From Portunus trituberculatus (taxonomy: Eukaryota > Arthropoda > Malacostraca > Decapoda > Portunidae): 64,000 bases of DNA. The stretch is taken from contig NC_059301.1 in assembly GCF_017591435.1 (NCBI RefSeq), forward strand, positions 33,508,986-33,572,985, read 5' to 3'. Below, in pieces: positions 25,582 through 38,860 of this stretch. Position numbers and translations under genes: made by a program. Under the pieces are notes generated by a model. That model was given only the letters and a program-made list of their open reading frames with translations, was not told where the DNA came from and did not search any database. The first letter of the stretch is position 1; each line of letters begins with the position of its first letter.

Positions 25582-27369
25582 ATCTTTTCAGCCTTTGAAT
25601 CTTCAGATACAAGATGCTCAGTCTGTGATTAACTGAACAAAAGAAACCATTTCCAAAGGTACTAAAAATATGAAAGAAATGGTATTTTTCATAAATTATT
25701 CAATTAAATAACCTTATACATCCAAGGAATCTTTGGTTACCATGGTACACATTTCACTAACATTTTATGAAATTTCTGTGGCATGCCATATATGTAGAGG
25801 TATGAATCAATAAAGAAAATTTAATTTACATATGATAAGTGATGTGTAAGTATTACCAATGACTGTGTGTGAGTGTGTAGATTACTTTACACACATGGAT
25901 ATGGTGCCTAGACTGGAGATGTGTTTCTCCTGGTATCTCAGAACCATGTCATATATTTTGGAGGTTTTTGTATTGCTCTAATTGCATTTTGGAAATAAAT
26001 AGACCACTATGGTGAACTTGAACTTTAATTTCACCAGGAAATAAGGCAAAGAGGATGGATTTCAACCTTTTTGACTATTTGCAATATGGTAGTGGTTCCC
26101 AACCTGTGGTATGTTAAGGCCTGCCAGGTGGCATGTGAGCAATTTTGGGGAAAGCTCTTTGTTACTTTGTTTTTTCATGTACCCTCTATTCTTACCTTCT
26201 GAGGGCTCTTGAACTTGAATTTGAGTGTTTCCTATCATTCCCAGAAACTGCATCTGTGCTTGAATTTTGCTCGATCAAACTCTTCCATCTCTGCCTAATC
26301 ACATTTATCTTTACTTCATGTTGGAAATTTTATCACATCCTACTTTTTCCTAAATAGAGGGTGTAACATTAGTTTTTGTAGATATTTCTAGAGATGAACA
26401 TACAAATTATTCTAAGAAAAAAATGTTTTATGCATATGTATATGCATTTTGAGGTTTTGTTTAGCTGTGGGATGAAATTTGATTGTGGTAGGGCAACAGA
26501 TAACAACAACTGGGCCAGGCAGGTGTTTCTGTCGTAGAAACACAATGTCAACATACTCCATCTTACTGTTAGTGTGAGGAATTTTCAACTTTTTTTCATG
26601 TAGCCTATTATTTCATTTGTCATTAATTACAGTCATGCTATCATTCTGTAATCATTATCAATAAATCACCTATCTGTCGATACTATTCCTCTCTTTATTG
26701 GATATTGTAATACCGAAAAACTTATAGAAATGATGATGTGTTGATGCAGATTGTCCAGTGCTGAAATTGGTTTACCTTTGATAATAGGTTTCTGTTAAGT
26801 ATCATCAATAACACTGTCAACAATTTCTTTAAGAAAATTCAGCAAGCCTCTCTCTAATGACACACTGACAATATATGCCAATATATGACTATATGACAAT
26901 CAGAAAGAGACACTACCATACTTCAAATGCAATGCCTGATACTAGGTTCATGTTTATTTTAACCTTTTTTTTTTTTTTTTTTTTTTTTTTTATCAAGACA
27001 GTATTCCTGGTCGACTTATCGTCAGCATTATTTATGAATTTGCTGTACTAAGTTGCAGAAACCCTAAAGGAATTTAACACACAGAATCAGTAAACATAAA
27101 GGTAATTCAATATACACATAGAAACAGGTAATTTCTCTTCCGCAGCAGTAAGGACACACACACACTCATATAATCAAGATCAAACGAGATGAGCGTCTGC
27201 ACTGTGCTCCCTTCTAATATTATTTCAAGCCACTAAGAATATCTTTTGCCTAGAGTGTTAACTAAAGGTAAGAGCTATGTTTTAGTGGAGTCCCATCTAG
27301 GTAGCAGGCATAAAATGTCACTAACATGGGAAAAGGAGCAAGAAAAGTGAGAACTAAAATGGACAAAGG
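25582..27369. other. AT-rich stretch without a recognised gene
   Basis: No coding signal. A T run lies at 26964-26991. The motif TAGTGGTTCCCAACCTGTGG near 26090 resembles the end of a hAT-type element, but no partner end was found. Confidence 0.6.
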
Positions 27370-30125
27370 TGAGGAGTATTTATTTACACCATCTGGTAGG
27401 TTTGAATTTCCTAGGCATGATTTCTCAGACTTCAGACTGGAAGATAGGTTTGATGACTGAAACACAAGAGAGAGTCTATTAAGGAGGAGGGTCATACACC
27501 TGGAGGACATAATGAAAGAACTAATGGCTAGGCTGAAAAAAAGAACAATGAGATCATGAAGGCAAACACGGAAGTGCTGAAGGAAAACTATGATGGCATG
27601 AAAAACAAAGTTTGTGTTAGTGAAAAAAAAATGGAAAATAGTGAAGATCAAGCGAGGAAAAGTGAAAAGCAAAATCATTGAAAGATGGACAAGGAGCAGC
27701 AGAAAATTAGTTTTAAAAAGATTATAGAAGAATCGGCCAAAGAAAGTGAACAGGAGGTTGCCAAATGGTAGTAAAGGTAATTAATTAAAAGGAAAATTTG
27801 GTTACGGATATTATGGAAAAGAAAAAGTGTGTTATCTTTTGATTAAAGGAAACAGTTATGCCAATTAGACATGAAAAAGCAGAATATGAGAAAAAGCAGA
27901 CTTGAGAAAGTAGTGATGGAGGTGAAGTATGAGGAAGGAAAAGGCAGCAAGAGATTGAGTGAAGAAACTGAAGTCTATAGACTGGGGAAATGTGAGTAGG
28001 GAAAAACACATCCGTTAAAGATTAGGATAAGATCGCAAGCAGGTGCTGAGGAAATCCTGGCAGGCTCATGGGAGCTGAGAAGGAAAGAAGCATATAAAAT
28101 GCATGGTTGAGATGCAATCTAAATGAAGAGGAAAGAGCTAAACGCAGGCAGTTACGGGAAACAGTCAAAGAAAAAAACTTAACAGAACAGCAGAGGAGAG
28201 GACGAGCTACTATTGAAAGGTCAAAGACATGAGACTGAGGAAGTGGTATGCAAGGAGGGAGAACAAAAGAGAAATAAGTATCACTGTAAAAGAAGAAGAG
28301 TATTAAAAGTTGGATACACAAACATAAATGGTATTTTAACGGCAAAAATAGAATTGAATGATTATTTAAGAGAAAACAAGTCTGACATCATGGGATTAAC
28401 TGAGACAAAATGTATGGAGGACTTGAAGCATTGGATATTGGGAAAAATAGCTACAATATATGGAAGAAGAATAGAAAACAAAAAAAGGAGGAGCAGTAAT
28501 GTTACTTGTAAAGAAAGAGCTACAGGTGGATGAAATAAATTATGGAGAAGGGAGTGCTGAAGTGCTGCAAATACCAATAAGAATTCAAGGGGAAAGAAAA
28601 AGGAAGTTTGTCATTGTTTAAATCTTGCCCAGAACAAACTTATTTGGAAATTAAGAATATGAGAACATGCTTAATGATACCAGAAAATATTTACAGAGAC
28701 TAATTGAAAAGAGTAAAAACATAAAAGTGATGGATGACTTTAATTGTAATTTGGGAAGATCTGACAAGTGAAGGAGGATAAACATCTTGGGACAAATACT
28801 ATTGAATCTAGCAGTTGACAATATCTTAACTGAATGAGTGAAGGACAGCACAAGGTATAGAGCAAATGAAGAACCATCATGATTGGACTTAATATTTAAT
28901 AAAGAAACAGAGATACTTGGCAACTTGGAATATAAGAGTCCCCTCGATAGAAGTGACCATGTATTACTTGAACTCAGACTGAAAGAAAGACTGGAAGAAA
29001 TAAGGAATGAAGACTATAAGAATAGAAGGTACAATTACAGTAAAACTAACTTTGCAGAATTAAGGAAATACTTTGAACAAGCAGACTGAACTGAATTTTA
29101 TATATTGGAGAAAACTGAAGACAAGTGGAATATTTTAATGAAGAAGTATAATGAAACATGTGCCAATCAAGAAAATAGACAAGCCTAGACACAAATAGTA
29201 GTTTAACAGATGTGAGTTAGCAAGGATGGAAAGAGAAAAACCCTGGAATGGATGGAGAAAAAATAGAAGACCAAATCATTGGTTAGACTATGCCTGGAAA
29301 AGAAACGAGTAATTAAAGATTTGGAGAATGGAATAGAAAAACTAAGAGAAGGATATAGTAGATAAATGTAAGGACCAGCTAAAATTGTTTTACAGATATG
29401 TAAATGACAAGCTGAAAAACAAAGGAGAAATAGCAAACTAAAATACAATAAAATACGAAGACCCAAAAGATATGGCGGGAGTGATAAACAACTGCTTCCA
29501 GTCAGTCTTCACCAGAGAAAGTCACTCCCAATGTCAAACCTCAGTGGAATTAACTGATGGTGTTTGTGAAATGCAAGTGTTAGTAGAAGAAGTAAAGAAA
29601 ATAATGGAAGAACAAGATGTAAGGAGACCCTCAGTTCCCAATGGAGTGTCAAACTGGATTGCAGAGAAATGCAGTTACCAGTTAGCAGACAAAGTCCACA
29701 ACATCATAATGAGTTCCTTAACAGAAGGTAAAGTACCAACAGATTGGAAAAGAGTGGATATTGTGCCCATATTCAAAGGAGGAAAAAAGGAGGATCCATT
29801 AAATTACAGACCAGTGTCATTGACCAAGGTAACAGGAAAAATATGTGAAAGGATAATAAAGAAGAAATGGATGGAATATCTGGAGGACAAAGGTAAGTTG
29901 ACAGATAGACAATATGGATTCAGAAGAGGAAGATTATGTGTCACAAATTTAATAAGCTTCTACTAAAAAGTGGTTGACATAGTGCAAGAAAGGAATGTCT
30001 GGGTGGACTGCATCTTCTTAGATCTAAAGAAGGCATTGACAAGGTCCCACACAAAAGGTTACTGTGGAAACTTGAACAAAAATGGAGGACTATAGGGAGG
30101 ACTTCTGATATGTTGGATGTAAGTT
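27370..30125 (+). mobile_element. CR1/Jockey-group LINE, 3'-truncated and decayed
   Basis: The left part (27370-28250) is Lys/Glu-rich in several broken frames, like a coiled-coil ORF1. It is followed by an endonuclease and the first half of a reverse transcriptase. The sequence stops being LINE-like at about 30125, where a Ty3/gypsy fragment begins. The 5' boundary is not defined. Confidence 0.7.
28290..30110 (+). pseudogene. LINE ORF2 relic: endonuclease and RT front half
   Basis: The endonuclease start is LKVGYTNINGILTAKIEL with the catalytic glutamate in MGLTETKC near 28400. A DRSDHVLLELRL segment near 28950 is the end of the endonuclease (the SDH box). The RT begins after INNCFQSVFTRE, with VPTDWKRVDIVPIFKGG near 29740, NYRPVSLT and QYGFRRGR. 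A frameshift occurs near 30040 in the catalytic A motif (LDLKKA). The YADD region is missing. Inactive. Confidence 0.8.
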
Positions 30126-30298
30126 ATATGTACGATATGTTTTCCCCACCACATTCAAGTCAAACTGGCGGAAATCGACAGTTGCTGTACCATTACAATA
30201 AAGAGAGGACGTACACCGCTGTGTCTCGCTCTCTCCTTGCTGCTGGCTATTCTACATAGCGCAGTGATAACCACAGTACCTGCAGTGGTTAACTCAAG

Positions 30299-31280
30299 AT
30301 GTCTCTGCCTCACCGGTCTCCACGCTCGATGCCCAGGGCCTCGATACTGGTGGTTCCTCGCAGCCTCAAGCCACTGCTCCAACAGGCCAGGCAGACCATC
30401 ACCAAACAGCAGCAAGCCATCACCACACTACAGGCCGACATGGTGGCCCTCCACACATGCGGCAATGAAGCACCCACCCCTCAGGTGCACCCCCCGGCCG
30501 CCCTGGAGAAATGCAACCTGGAAATGATGCTAACTGCATTCAGGTCGTGGAGACGTTCCATGGAATGCTGGCTCCTCCTCTGCAAGTGGCCATGACGGGA
30601 AGCAGTCCACCATGTTAGACTCCACTGCACTCCCCTACTGCAGCACGCCGTGGATGCCGGATTCACCTTCGACGAGTGGAGGGCCCTAACACCACAGGCA
30701 CCGTTAGACGCTATAGGTAAGCTAGTGCTCCGCTCCTCAAATTAGGCAATGCAGTGGGCCAAGTTTTTCAGTGTCAGCTAAGGACAGGAGGAGGTTGTCA
30801 GTGATTATTTCACAAGGGGAGCTCGGAAAGCCAACAACTGCACGTTTCAGTGCCCCCAGTGCAGCTGCAACCTCTCAGATCACCTGCTCCTGAAAAAGCT
30901 GATGGTGGGCCTCTGTGACACAAGCCTAAAACAACAGGTGTACCAGGGGTGCGACTCCATAGGCAGTGTTGATGTCCTAAGGGCCATGTGTTGTGCATAC
31001 AAGGCTGCCTGCCATCATGCCGCGAGCGGGAACTCAGGGTGGAAATGCAGTCATGCGGCCGCGTTGGCCGAGGAAGGCGAGCAGACGACCGACGCCGCCG
31101 CAGCTGCCGCGGCCAGCAAGATGCTGCCAATATGTACCTGCTGGAACTGCGGCACCATGCACCCCCTTGACAAGGCCTCCTGCCCGGGCTAGGGAGGCAA
31201 TCTGTCTTAGGTTGCCGGAAACGAGGCCACTTCAAGAAATGCTGCAAGAGTTCAAAGCGTTCCCACAATGCCACACCTGG
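30299..31280 (+). pseudogene. Ty3/gypsy gag relic
   Basis: The frame opens with MSLPHRSPRSMPRASILVVP and a Gln-rich helix (LLQQARQTITKQQQAITTLQ), breaks at 30593, and resumes with phrases such as DHLLLKKLMVGL. Two cysteine motifs, CWNCGTMH near 31140 and CRKRGHFKKCC near 31220, look like nucleocapsid zinc knuckles. Several stops. Confidence 0.6.
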
Positions 31281-31289
31281 CAATGCCAT

Positions 31290-32185
31290 CTCAGGCGCTG
31301 TGACAGCGGCGGGCATGAACGCGTCCCGCCAACCCACTGTAGTGGTGACAGTGGCGCTTGGGAGGGGAGCCGAGCACTGCACCGTGGCCATGGTGGACAC
31401 CGGTGCCCAGGTGTGTGTCACTGGCGCAGCCCTGCTGTCCAGCCTCCACATCAAGCCCGCGCAGCTGCAGGGACAAGCAGGCCTGCGGGATGTTGCGAAC
31501 CTGCCACTATGATGCCTCGGATCGTGCCGGTGCCACATAACCCTTGATGGCTTCACAACAGAGCAAGATGTATACTTCATACCCTCCACTAAGTCGCTGT
31601 TTCTGTCACTGAGCATGTGCAGAGAGCTGGGTTTGGTCCCGGCAAATTTTACCCACCACTCCCAGCCGGTGGTGGAAGAACTTGTGGCTAGCGATATGGC
31701 CGCTGAGCCTGCCCAGCCCCCCCGCAAGGCCCGCTGTGATACTGTTTCTACCACACGAGGAGCACGTGCGACAGCTGGAGGAATGGCTGCTACAGCACTT
31801 CTCAGCCTCGACCTTCAACACCACCAGGAACCCTTTGCCGGTGATGGAAGGTGAGCCACACCGCATTCATCTGGCACCCAACGCTATTCCCTACGCCTGC
31901 CACACGCCAGCATCTGTGCCAAAACACTGGGAGGATGAGGTAAAGGGCCAGCTAGAAGAAGACATCAGACATGGGGTCATCGAGCCCATCCGGGCAGGAG
32001 AGCCCACGGAGTGGTGCGCCTGCATGGTGGTGGTGGCCAAGAAGTCTGGCCAGTCATGGCGCACTGTTGACTACCAGCACCTTAACACTGTGTGCCGGAG
32101 GGAGACACATCACACCCCGGCCCCTTTGACATGGTCTCCAGCGTCCCAAAGCACTCTTACAAGACAGTGGCGGACGCCTACTTGA
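31290..32185 (+). pseudogene. Ty3/gypsy protease and RT beginning
   Basis: The aspartic protease active site appears as AMVDTGAQVCVTGA near 31400. In another frame, 31840-32130 shows the RT start (HGVIEPIRAGEPTEWCA, MVVVAKKSGQSWRTVDYQ, RRETHHTPAP). The RT catalytic YxDD box is not reached before the homology ends. Frameshifts near 31500 and 31680. Confidence 0.75.
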
Positions 32186-32215
32186 GGTACCACTAAGTCA
32201 GACTAGACGAGGAGA

Positions 32216-32550
32216 GTCGCAGTTATGGAATTTGGAAATTACTACCCTTGATTCGATATACGGTAAGAAAAATTCAGATACGCTACCCACTCATGTCATC
32301 CGAGAAGGCCCAGTGCGGGGGAGCAGGGGTGATAATGTCATCCATGCCACACCTCCCCACCACTCACAGTACTGACTTTAACTTGACCACCCTTGGAGCC
32401 TGTTATCTCTTCCCCTCCCCCACCTTTTTTTTTTTTTACTGTATTACATTTTACTTACATGCATTACTAATTAGATGAATAAATGGAATATTAAAGGGTC
32501 TATTGTAAGCACAAATATATTCATAATAATCATGGCAAACATTTAAAATC
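32216..32550. other. Stretch without a recognised gene
   Basis: Nothing coding was seen. A T run at about 32425-32438. Confidence 0.6.
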
Positions 32551-32552
32551 TG

Positions 32553-33376
32553 CTACCAGCGGCGAACCATACAGCAACTGATAAAGGGCACAGATGGGCC
32601 TGGCAAGCCCACTATCAGAGAATGGTGGAAGTCGTATAACATCAAACATGCCTTAGATAACTTCAAGTCATCTTGGGATGAAGTGAAGACGTCTACCATG
32701 AACTTGGCGTGGAATAAAGTATGGCCAGAATGTGCGCATGACTTCCCAGGCTTCGCTGAAGATGACATCGGTGCAATCAGAAATGACATAGTAAGTCTGT
32801 GCCATAGGGCTGGCTTCAATGAAGTTGATGATGCTGATGTTCATGATCTTTTGGAAAGCCATGCTGAACCTCTCTCAAATGATGAACTTATAGAGCTAGA
32901 CAAGGCATCACAGGAGGCAGAAAAAGAGGGAGACGAGGAAGAAGAACCTGTGATTGGCCTGGACATCAAAACTCTTAAGAGAATGTCTCGGTGGTATCGA
33001 GAAAGCTCTGGAAACCCTGAAGGAACGTGACCCAAATCCTGCCAGGAGTAGCAAAGTGGCTCAAGACGTAGAGAAAAGTGTCAAGATTTATCAAGAAATC
33101 TATGATAAAAAAACAAGAAAAACCAAACACTCCTTCATCTACTCATTCTTCCAGCCAGTCAGACATGCCGTCCCTGTCACACCTGCCAACCCTGCTACAG
33201 CTGGCCCTTCCACATCCGCTGCCAATGGTTCTACAGCTGGCCCTTCCCCCATATCCTCTTTCTTCAAACCAGTGAAACGTGCCGACCCTGTTGCAACTGG
33301 CCCTTCCACATCTGCTTCCGACAGTGCAGACGACGACATCTTATCCTCGTCTGCCCACTCAGCGGAAGATGAGTAA
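32553..33376 (+). pseudogene. TIGD1-like Tigger transposase, C-terminal part
   Basis: The frame contains REWWKSYNIKHALDNFKSSW, MNLAWNKVWPECAHDFPGF and an acidic segment (EAEKEGDEEEEP), the order seen at the C-terminus of TIGD1-type transposases after the DDE domain. A frameshift near 32985 leads to a Pro/Ser/Thr-rich tail with two similar copies of a FF-x-PV(R/K) unit (SFFQPVRHAVPV, SFFKPVKRADPV). The stop follows at 33374-33376. The catalytic DDE part is missing. Just after the stop an I-group LINE is inserted. Confidence 0.8.
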
Positions 33377-33408
33377 GGGCTGAAATCCCTACACACTCCA
33401 TTGTTTAC

Positions 33409-35105
33409 ATGAGTGGCAGCCCCAATAAGCGAAAAACAGAAGTGATTTGGAGTGAGCACGCCTACTCAGTGGCTACTGAGGGAGGTCTAGGCCCATTTTG
33501 CCAGCCAGAAATAGGCCTGGAGATTGAAAATAAGTGTCCCTGCTTGGGTGTATTGGTGCCTGTCGCCACAACAAAGCCTGCTGCATTCCACGTGGGCCCA
33601 GCACAAAGGACTATGCCCGTCGAGGACACTGTTGAGGTGGAGGTAGGCATAGCAGTCCTCGAGGACATGGAGATTGTCGAGGAGCCTCATCCTGCACTAT
33701 GTGGCAAGGAAAAACACCAGGAAAATGCTGCTATTGACCCGATTTCTCGTTGAGATATACCTGCCCCGGCCACCTTGAACCATAAACAAAAGCGTTGTCG
33801 CTTGTCTTTCCCTGCAGGCCATGGAAAGATGGCTAGTGAGCTGTTCAGCTGGTTTGCAGCCCTGCTGAAACAACATCCAGACCTGCAGCCACTCTATAAG
33901 GAAGGACAGAACCAACCTTATATCATGGTCAGTACTGACTCCTCCTTCTATGCCACCCTGCTGAGTGAGGGCTTCCTGGGCCTTGTTATGGAGTACCCTG
34001 GTGAGGAGGGCACTCACCCTGTTATTATCCATAGTGTGGTGACCCACATCTATGTCAACCTGATAGAGGTATCAGCTGGATTCCATGGGCTGAAGAGGAG
34101 AATGGGGGGGCAGATACCAAGGCCCCAACTGTTGGGAGTGGTGACAGGGAAAGTGCTCAGTGAGGTACATCTCCTGGGCCTTGGACATCGGCATGTGGAG
34201 TGATACACACCAGAACCAGATTTATATTGCCACTGCAGTCGCTGGGGACACAAGGAGTGGCGTTGCCAGTCTGCCCCTCACTGTAGGTACTGTGCCGGCC
34301 CCCATAAGGCAGCACAGTGCCTGAATAAGATCAAGGAGGGCACCAAAATCTCTCCTCGCTGCTGCAATTGTCGGGGTGACCACAACACCCACTCCACCCT
34401 CTACACTGTCAGGCCTCAGCCCCAAAGGGAGCCTGCCACTGATGAGATGAGTTGGCCCAGGCTTGTGTTCCGCCAGATTCCACCTCCCCAGACCAACGCC
34501 TGGGTGACGAAGCCCTCCCTTTCAGCTGCTGCCCCTCACCTGTCCCAGCCTTCCTGCCTCACCACTGGCACTTTGACCACACCTGCCGTGTTCCCGCCTT
34601 TGCCGCAGCGTGCTGCTACACTGCCCCCTGTGCCTCCAAAAACGGTGCCCCAGCCAGACGTCACCCAGGAACTGCATGCCACCAACTCCACCCAGCAGCT
34701 AATGGATGGTGGTGGTGAGCACACTAGCTCCCAGAGTGGACAACCTGTCTGCAACAGTCTCTGCTCTTAGTAACGAGTTTGCCGCCTTCAAGAACCAGCA
34801 GCACACAGTATGCAGTGGGACACCCCCTGTGGCCCCAACCCCATCTCCAGTGCAGTGCTCAACAGGGCCAAGGAGAGAGTGATGTGTGTCAGCATAGCCT
34901 GTGTGACCCACCCAAGAAGAAAGTCAATGCTGCAGGGCAGTGTGCAACTGCCACTGCACCCTCACTGAGGATGGATGTCCCCCCCAAGCCAGTCAAGAGA
35001 GCCACACGACAACCCCAGAGCCCCTCAGGAATGGCCCCTGCTTCCCCTGCCTCAGAAAGCAAGTCACCTGAGGCAGACTGTGATGAGGATGCTGCAGGTG
35101 AATGA
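33409..35105 (+). pseudogene. I-group LINE ORF1 (gag-like, CCHC zinc knuckles)
   Basis: ORF1 proteins of these LINEs bind the element RNA. Frames at 33409-33753, 33775-34203 and 34447-35105 together give a globular front half (MASELFSWFAALLKQHPDLQ), a cysteine-rich middle at 34220-34380 (CHCSRWGHKEWRC, CRYCAGPHKAAQC, CCNCRGDHNTHS, three knuckle-like units) and a Pro/Ser-rich tail. Broken at 33753, 34203 and about 34770. Confidence 0.7.
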
Positions 35106-35310
35106 ACATTGGTCAGCCGCAAGAAGAAGCGCTGCACCAGCCCAATTCCAGTCTGGACTGCCAGCCCTGAGCCAGACCAGGGGTATCTGATGACTGCCAG
35201 CCCCGAGCCAGACCAGGGACATCTGATGGCAGCCATACAAATGCTGACGCAGCAGATGTCTTGCCTGGCACAGGAAGTGGACGGCCTGAAGACACAGATA
35301 CAACACCATC

Positions 35311-37628
35311 GTGATGAACGGTAGGACTTTCTGCACCCTAACATGGAATGTCAATGGTCTACATGCCCGCTTCACTGACCTACACTCTCATGTCCTTCTC
35401 CATAAGCCTTACATTATTGCCTTACAGGAGGTGGGGCCATGGGTGCCTGAGCTGTGGGGTTATGCCTCCCACACCCTCAGTTGTGGTGATGGCAGTAGTG
35501 GGGGGACAGCCACTAACATTAAACATGGGATTCCAGTTGACTTCCTGGAAATGGGGGTCACTGAGGGTATTGAATTTATTACTGTTTGCTTGCACACTGT
35601 GGGTGAAATTATTAACTTTGTAAACATGTACATTCATGCTGGTGCCTTAAATATTGCAAATTTTCCTGAATATGTTCTTGAGGAGCAGAGTGTTATCATG
35701 GGTGACCTTAATGCCAGGCATAAGGAATTAGGAAGCCACCTCACCACCAATGTCAATGGTGTGCGCTGAAAGGCTTTCCTTGACACCACAGATACAGCTG
35801 TACTTACTGGGGACCACACACCCACACATGTTCAAGGAGGCAGACTTGATTATGTAGCCCTCATCAATATGCCGACATATACTGCCGAAGCTTATCTTGT
35901 CAGGTCATTGCTGAGTGACCACTTCACTCTGGAGACAACCCTACTTGTGCAGTCCGCCCTGGTAGTGCCAAGGAAGCGCTTGACGGTGCCACCATCCAGG
36001 ATGGCGGGCCTCGTCGTCCATGTGGTGGCATGGTACGCTGCCGTGAAGGGCTCCTTTGCTGATGCAGAGGCACTGTACGACGGACTCCTGCACACCATCG
36101 AGGGCTTCATCGCGACTCCAAGGGTTCCAGCAAGGGCCCATGCTCCACGCCGCTGGACTTACGCTACCGACCCTGTGATTCTGAACTGCCAACAGACGCT
36201 CGCTGCCTACCAGAGACGTTGGCAGCTCAACCCAGCAGACACAGAGTCACGGGATGCCATGGTTACCGTGGCTCGACACCTCACGGATCTGCGGCAGCAG
36301 GAAAGGAAGAAGTACTGGGTCTCCTTCCTGGACAAGGTGCGCAGGACCCGGTCCCTCCGGGAGGTGTGGCACCATGTCAACAGCGTCCGGGGCAAGTCCA
36401 GATGACAGGTGTGTGACCCTGATTCTGCAGGCAGGGCACAAGAACTCGTCTTGCAGTGGAAGGAAGCCTCATCCTTCTCTGGCCTTCCTGTGGAACACCA
36501 GGAGGCGCTTGATCAGCAAAGACCACGAAGGATGGAGTTGCTTCGCCACAGTGTTTCTCTGCTGGATGACACCTGTGTGCCTATCACGCATGACGAACTC
36601 CTCTCGGCAGTCAAGTTGGGCAAGTCAACAGCTCCTGGCAAGGATGGCATCACCTATGATATCCTCAATGCTCTCCTGGAGGTAAAGGTAGACAACCCTA
36701 TCTTGGATTTATTTAACATGTCTTTCACTGCAGGCAAGCTTCCCACTCTTGGAAAACAGCCATCATCATCCCAATCCCCAAAGGTGATGGCACCTTTCGC
36801 CCTATTTCTCTCACCAGCTGTCTGTGCAAGATGATGGAACGGGTAATATTGAACAGGCTTATATACAAGGTGGGCCATGTACTCTCTGGCAATGTACATG
36901 GCTTCCTAAAAGGTCACTCTACAAGTCATTGTTTTGTTGAGTGTCTTATAAATAAGGATGCTACCTGCAGAGCTTTCGTTGATCTCAAGGGTGCCTTCGA
37001 CAGGGCCAACAAAGATGTTATTATGGAGGAACTCATTCTCAAAGGTGTCAAAGGTAGATTATTAGGATGGATCAGGGACTATTTGTACAATAGAACAGCA
37101 CAGGTTTGGTTTCAAGGTGCAGTCTCCTCTGAGGAAGTCTTTGAGCTTGGAACACCACAGGGTGGAGTCCTTAGTCCAATGCTTTTCAATGTTTTAATGG
37201 ACAAAATTGCACGCTGTTCCTTTCTGCAGGGCACCCAGGTCCTCATCTATGCTGATGACATACTCCTCCAATGCCCCACACCCAGGATTCTCCAGTTAGC
37301 TTTGTCACAACTAGCAGCTTTGTGTGTCCAAATGGGACTAGTGATTAATGAATGTAAAACAAAATTTCAAGCTAAAGGGAAGGTCTCTCGGCTGCCCACT
37401 GTAAACAATGTTCCCATCCCTAGAGTTCATATACACAAGTACCTGGGTGTTCAGATGAGCTTTAGGAAGTCTCTTCAAGCCGTCCACTATGTTCGAGACC
37501 TCTGTCTGCCACGGCTAGCACCACTTCGGCTGCTAGCCAACAGGGGCCTGGGGGCTGGCATTCCAGTCCTAAGAATGTTCTATATATCTGTCATACGGTC
37601 CCTTATTGATTATGCCGCCCTGTTTTAA
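35311..37628 (+). pseudogene. I-group LINE ORF2: endonuclease and reverse transcriptase
   Basis: The endonuclease starts with FCTLTWNVNGLHARF and has the catalytic glutamate in IALQEVG, IMGDLNARH near 35700, and LLSDHFTLE near 35910. In-frame TGA codons interrupt it at 35767-35769 and 36403-36405. The RT has STAPGKDGITYDIL near 36630, a frameshift near 36760, then AFVDLKGAFDRANKD (first aspartate), GTPQGGVLSPMLF and the catalytic box LIYADDILL near 37250. The RT frame ends at 37626-37628. Confidence 0.88.
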
Positions 37629-37890
37629 TACAGTTTAGTGCCACCCAACTCCATCCCCTGGAGCTTGTTCAGAATGAAGCCATGCGGATAATCTTGGGAT
37701 GCCCCAGGACTGCACGGATTGAAGTCCTCAGAGCTGAACTGCACCTGCCGAGTATTATGTGTAGGGTACAGGAAATTACTTGTCGCACAATTAGTCGGAT
37801 GCTATGCACGGGCTCTGACTCTCTAAAGGGATCACTGACCCCCTGTATCATGATCCTCGCACTCCTACAACACCATACCTCAGGAAGATC

Positions 37891-38860
37891 TTGGGAGTAC
37901 TGACAAGTGTAGGTGTAGCCGAGGCTTGTATTAACGTTGTTATGTCACCGCTACAACCCGCCTGGAACCCTCACCGTGTCAGTGTTGATATTCACTCTCT
38001 GCATCAGCCCAAGAGGGACTGGCTCCCTCATGTGCTGCAAGACATGTTCATGACTAAATTGTCCAAGTACCCACACGTTCAGGCTATTCATGTTTATTGT
38101 GATGGGTTAGTCAATGGCAGCAGGTCTGGATGTGGGCTGTTCATCCGTGACTACATCTCTACCAATCTCTACACTGGCACTGAGGTTTCCAGGTGGCTCC
38201 CTGCACACATGTCTTCCACTAGAGCAGAACTGTATGTTGTACTGGAGGCGCTCCACATTGTGGTGTATCCCATAAGAATGTATATTTCTTTATTGACAAT
38301 CAGGCTGCATTGTATGTCCTTCAATCCACCTCCCTCATGGACTGTGATCTAGTTAATAAGTGTCTTCTTGTTCTCATCCACGCCCTAGAAGGTGCTGGTG
38401 CCACGGTCCATTTCATCTAGATACCCTCTCATGTGGGTATCCTGCTAAATGAAAAAGCAGACCACCTTGCTCAGTGTGCCCTACAAGATGACACAGTGGA
38501 CCCTGGCACTGAGTACACTCTGGGTTAAGGACTTTGTACAAAGTAGCATTAGTGATCAGTTGGAGCTTTGTTGCCATAGGGGCAGTAGCACTAGTCTTCA
38601 CTATGCATGTGTCTCCCAGAGCTGTGATTACACCTATGGGAAACACACTGCATTCACATGACAGGGTGGCAATGAGACTCAGATTAGGCTACAAATACTT
38701 TTGGAAAGTAAGTGCTTCTCCTGGTGTTTGCTGTGTGCTGTGTGCTGCACCAAGGGGATACACTCTGCCTCACTATATCATGGAATGTCCTCTCATTGCT
38801 AAATTTAGGCCACAAGGTCAACATGATTTGTACAGCTTCATTGACCATCTAGGATCCTAG
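37891..38860 (+). pseudogene. I-group LINE ORF2: RNase H and C-terminal tail
   Basis: The RNase H begins with HVYCDGLVNGSRSGCGLFI near 38090 and continues with the acidic position in SSTRAELYVVLEAL. A frameshift near 38270 and a TAG at 38418 follow, then a PSHVGI-type segment. The last frame (38534-38860) contains MRLRLGYKYFW, C-x2-C in CCVLCAAP and a HYIMECP pair, the same zinc-binding tail as in the fragments at 6171, 7185 and 42150. Confidence 0.78.

Larger units (their letters stand above)
30126..32215 (+). mobile_element. Ty3/gypsy fragment with LTR end, gag and start of pol
   Basis: At 30190-30256 an AATAAA followed by a T/C-rich stretch ending in CTATTCTACA looks like the end of a 5' LTR. 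A gag-like region, zinc knuckle, protease and the first part of RT follow in order. The rest of pol and the 3' LTR are absent. GC content is clearly higher than in the flanking AT-rich DNA. Confidence 0.7.

Noticed and set aside
26085..26150. hAT-type terminal motif TAGTGGTTCCCAACCTGTGG
   Set aside because: No matching inverted end or 8-bp duplication was found nearby.
31682..32185. The gypsy RT fragment as a functional polymerase gene
   Set aside because: The catalytic YxDD box and everything after it are missing, and the frame is shifted from the protease.
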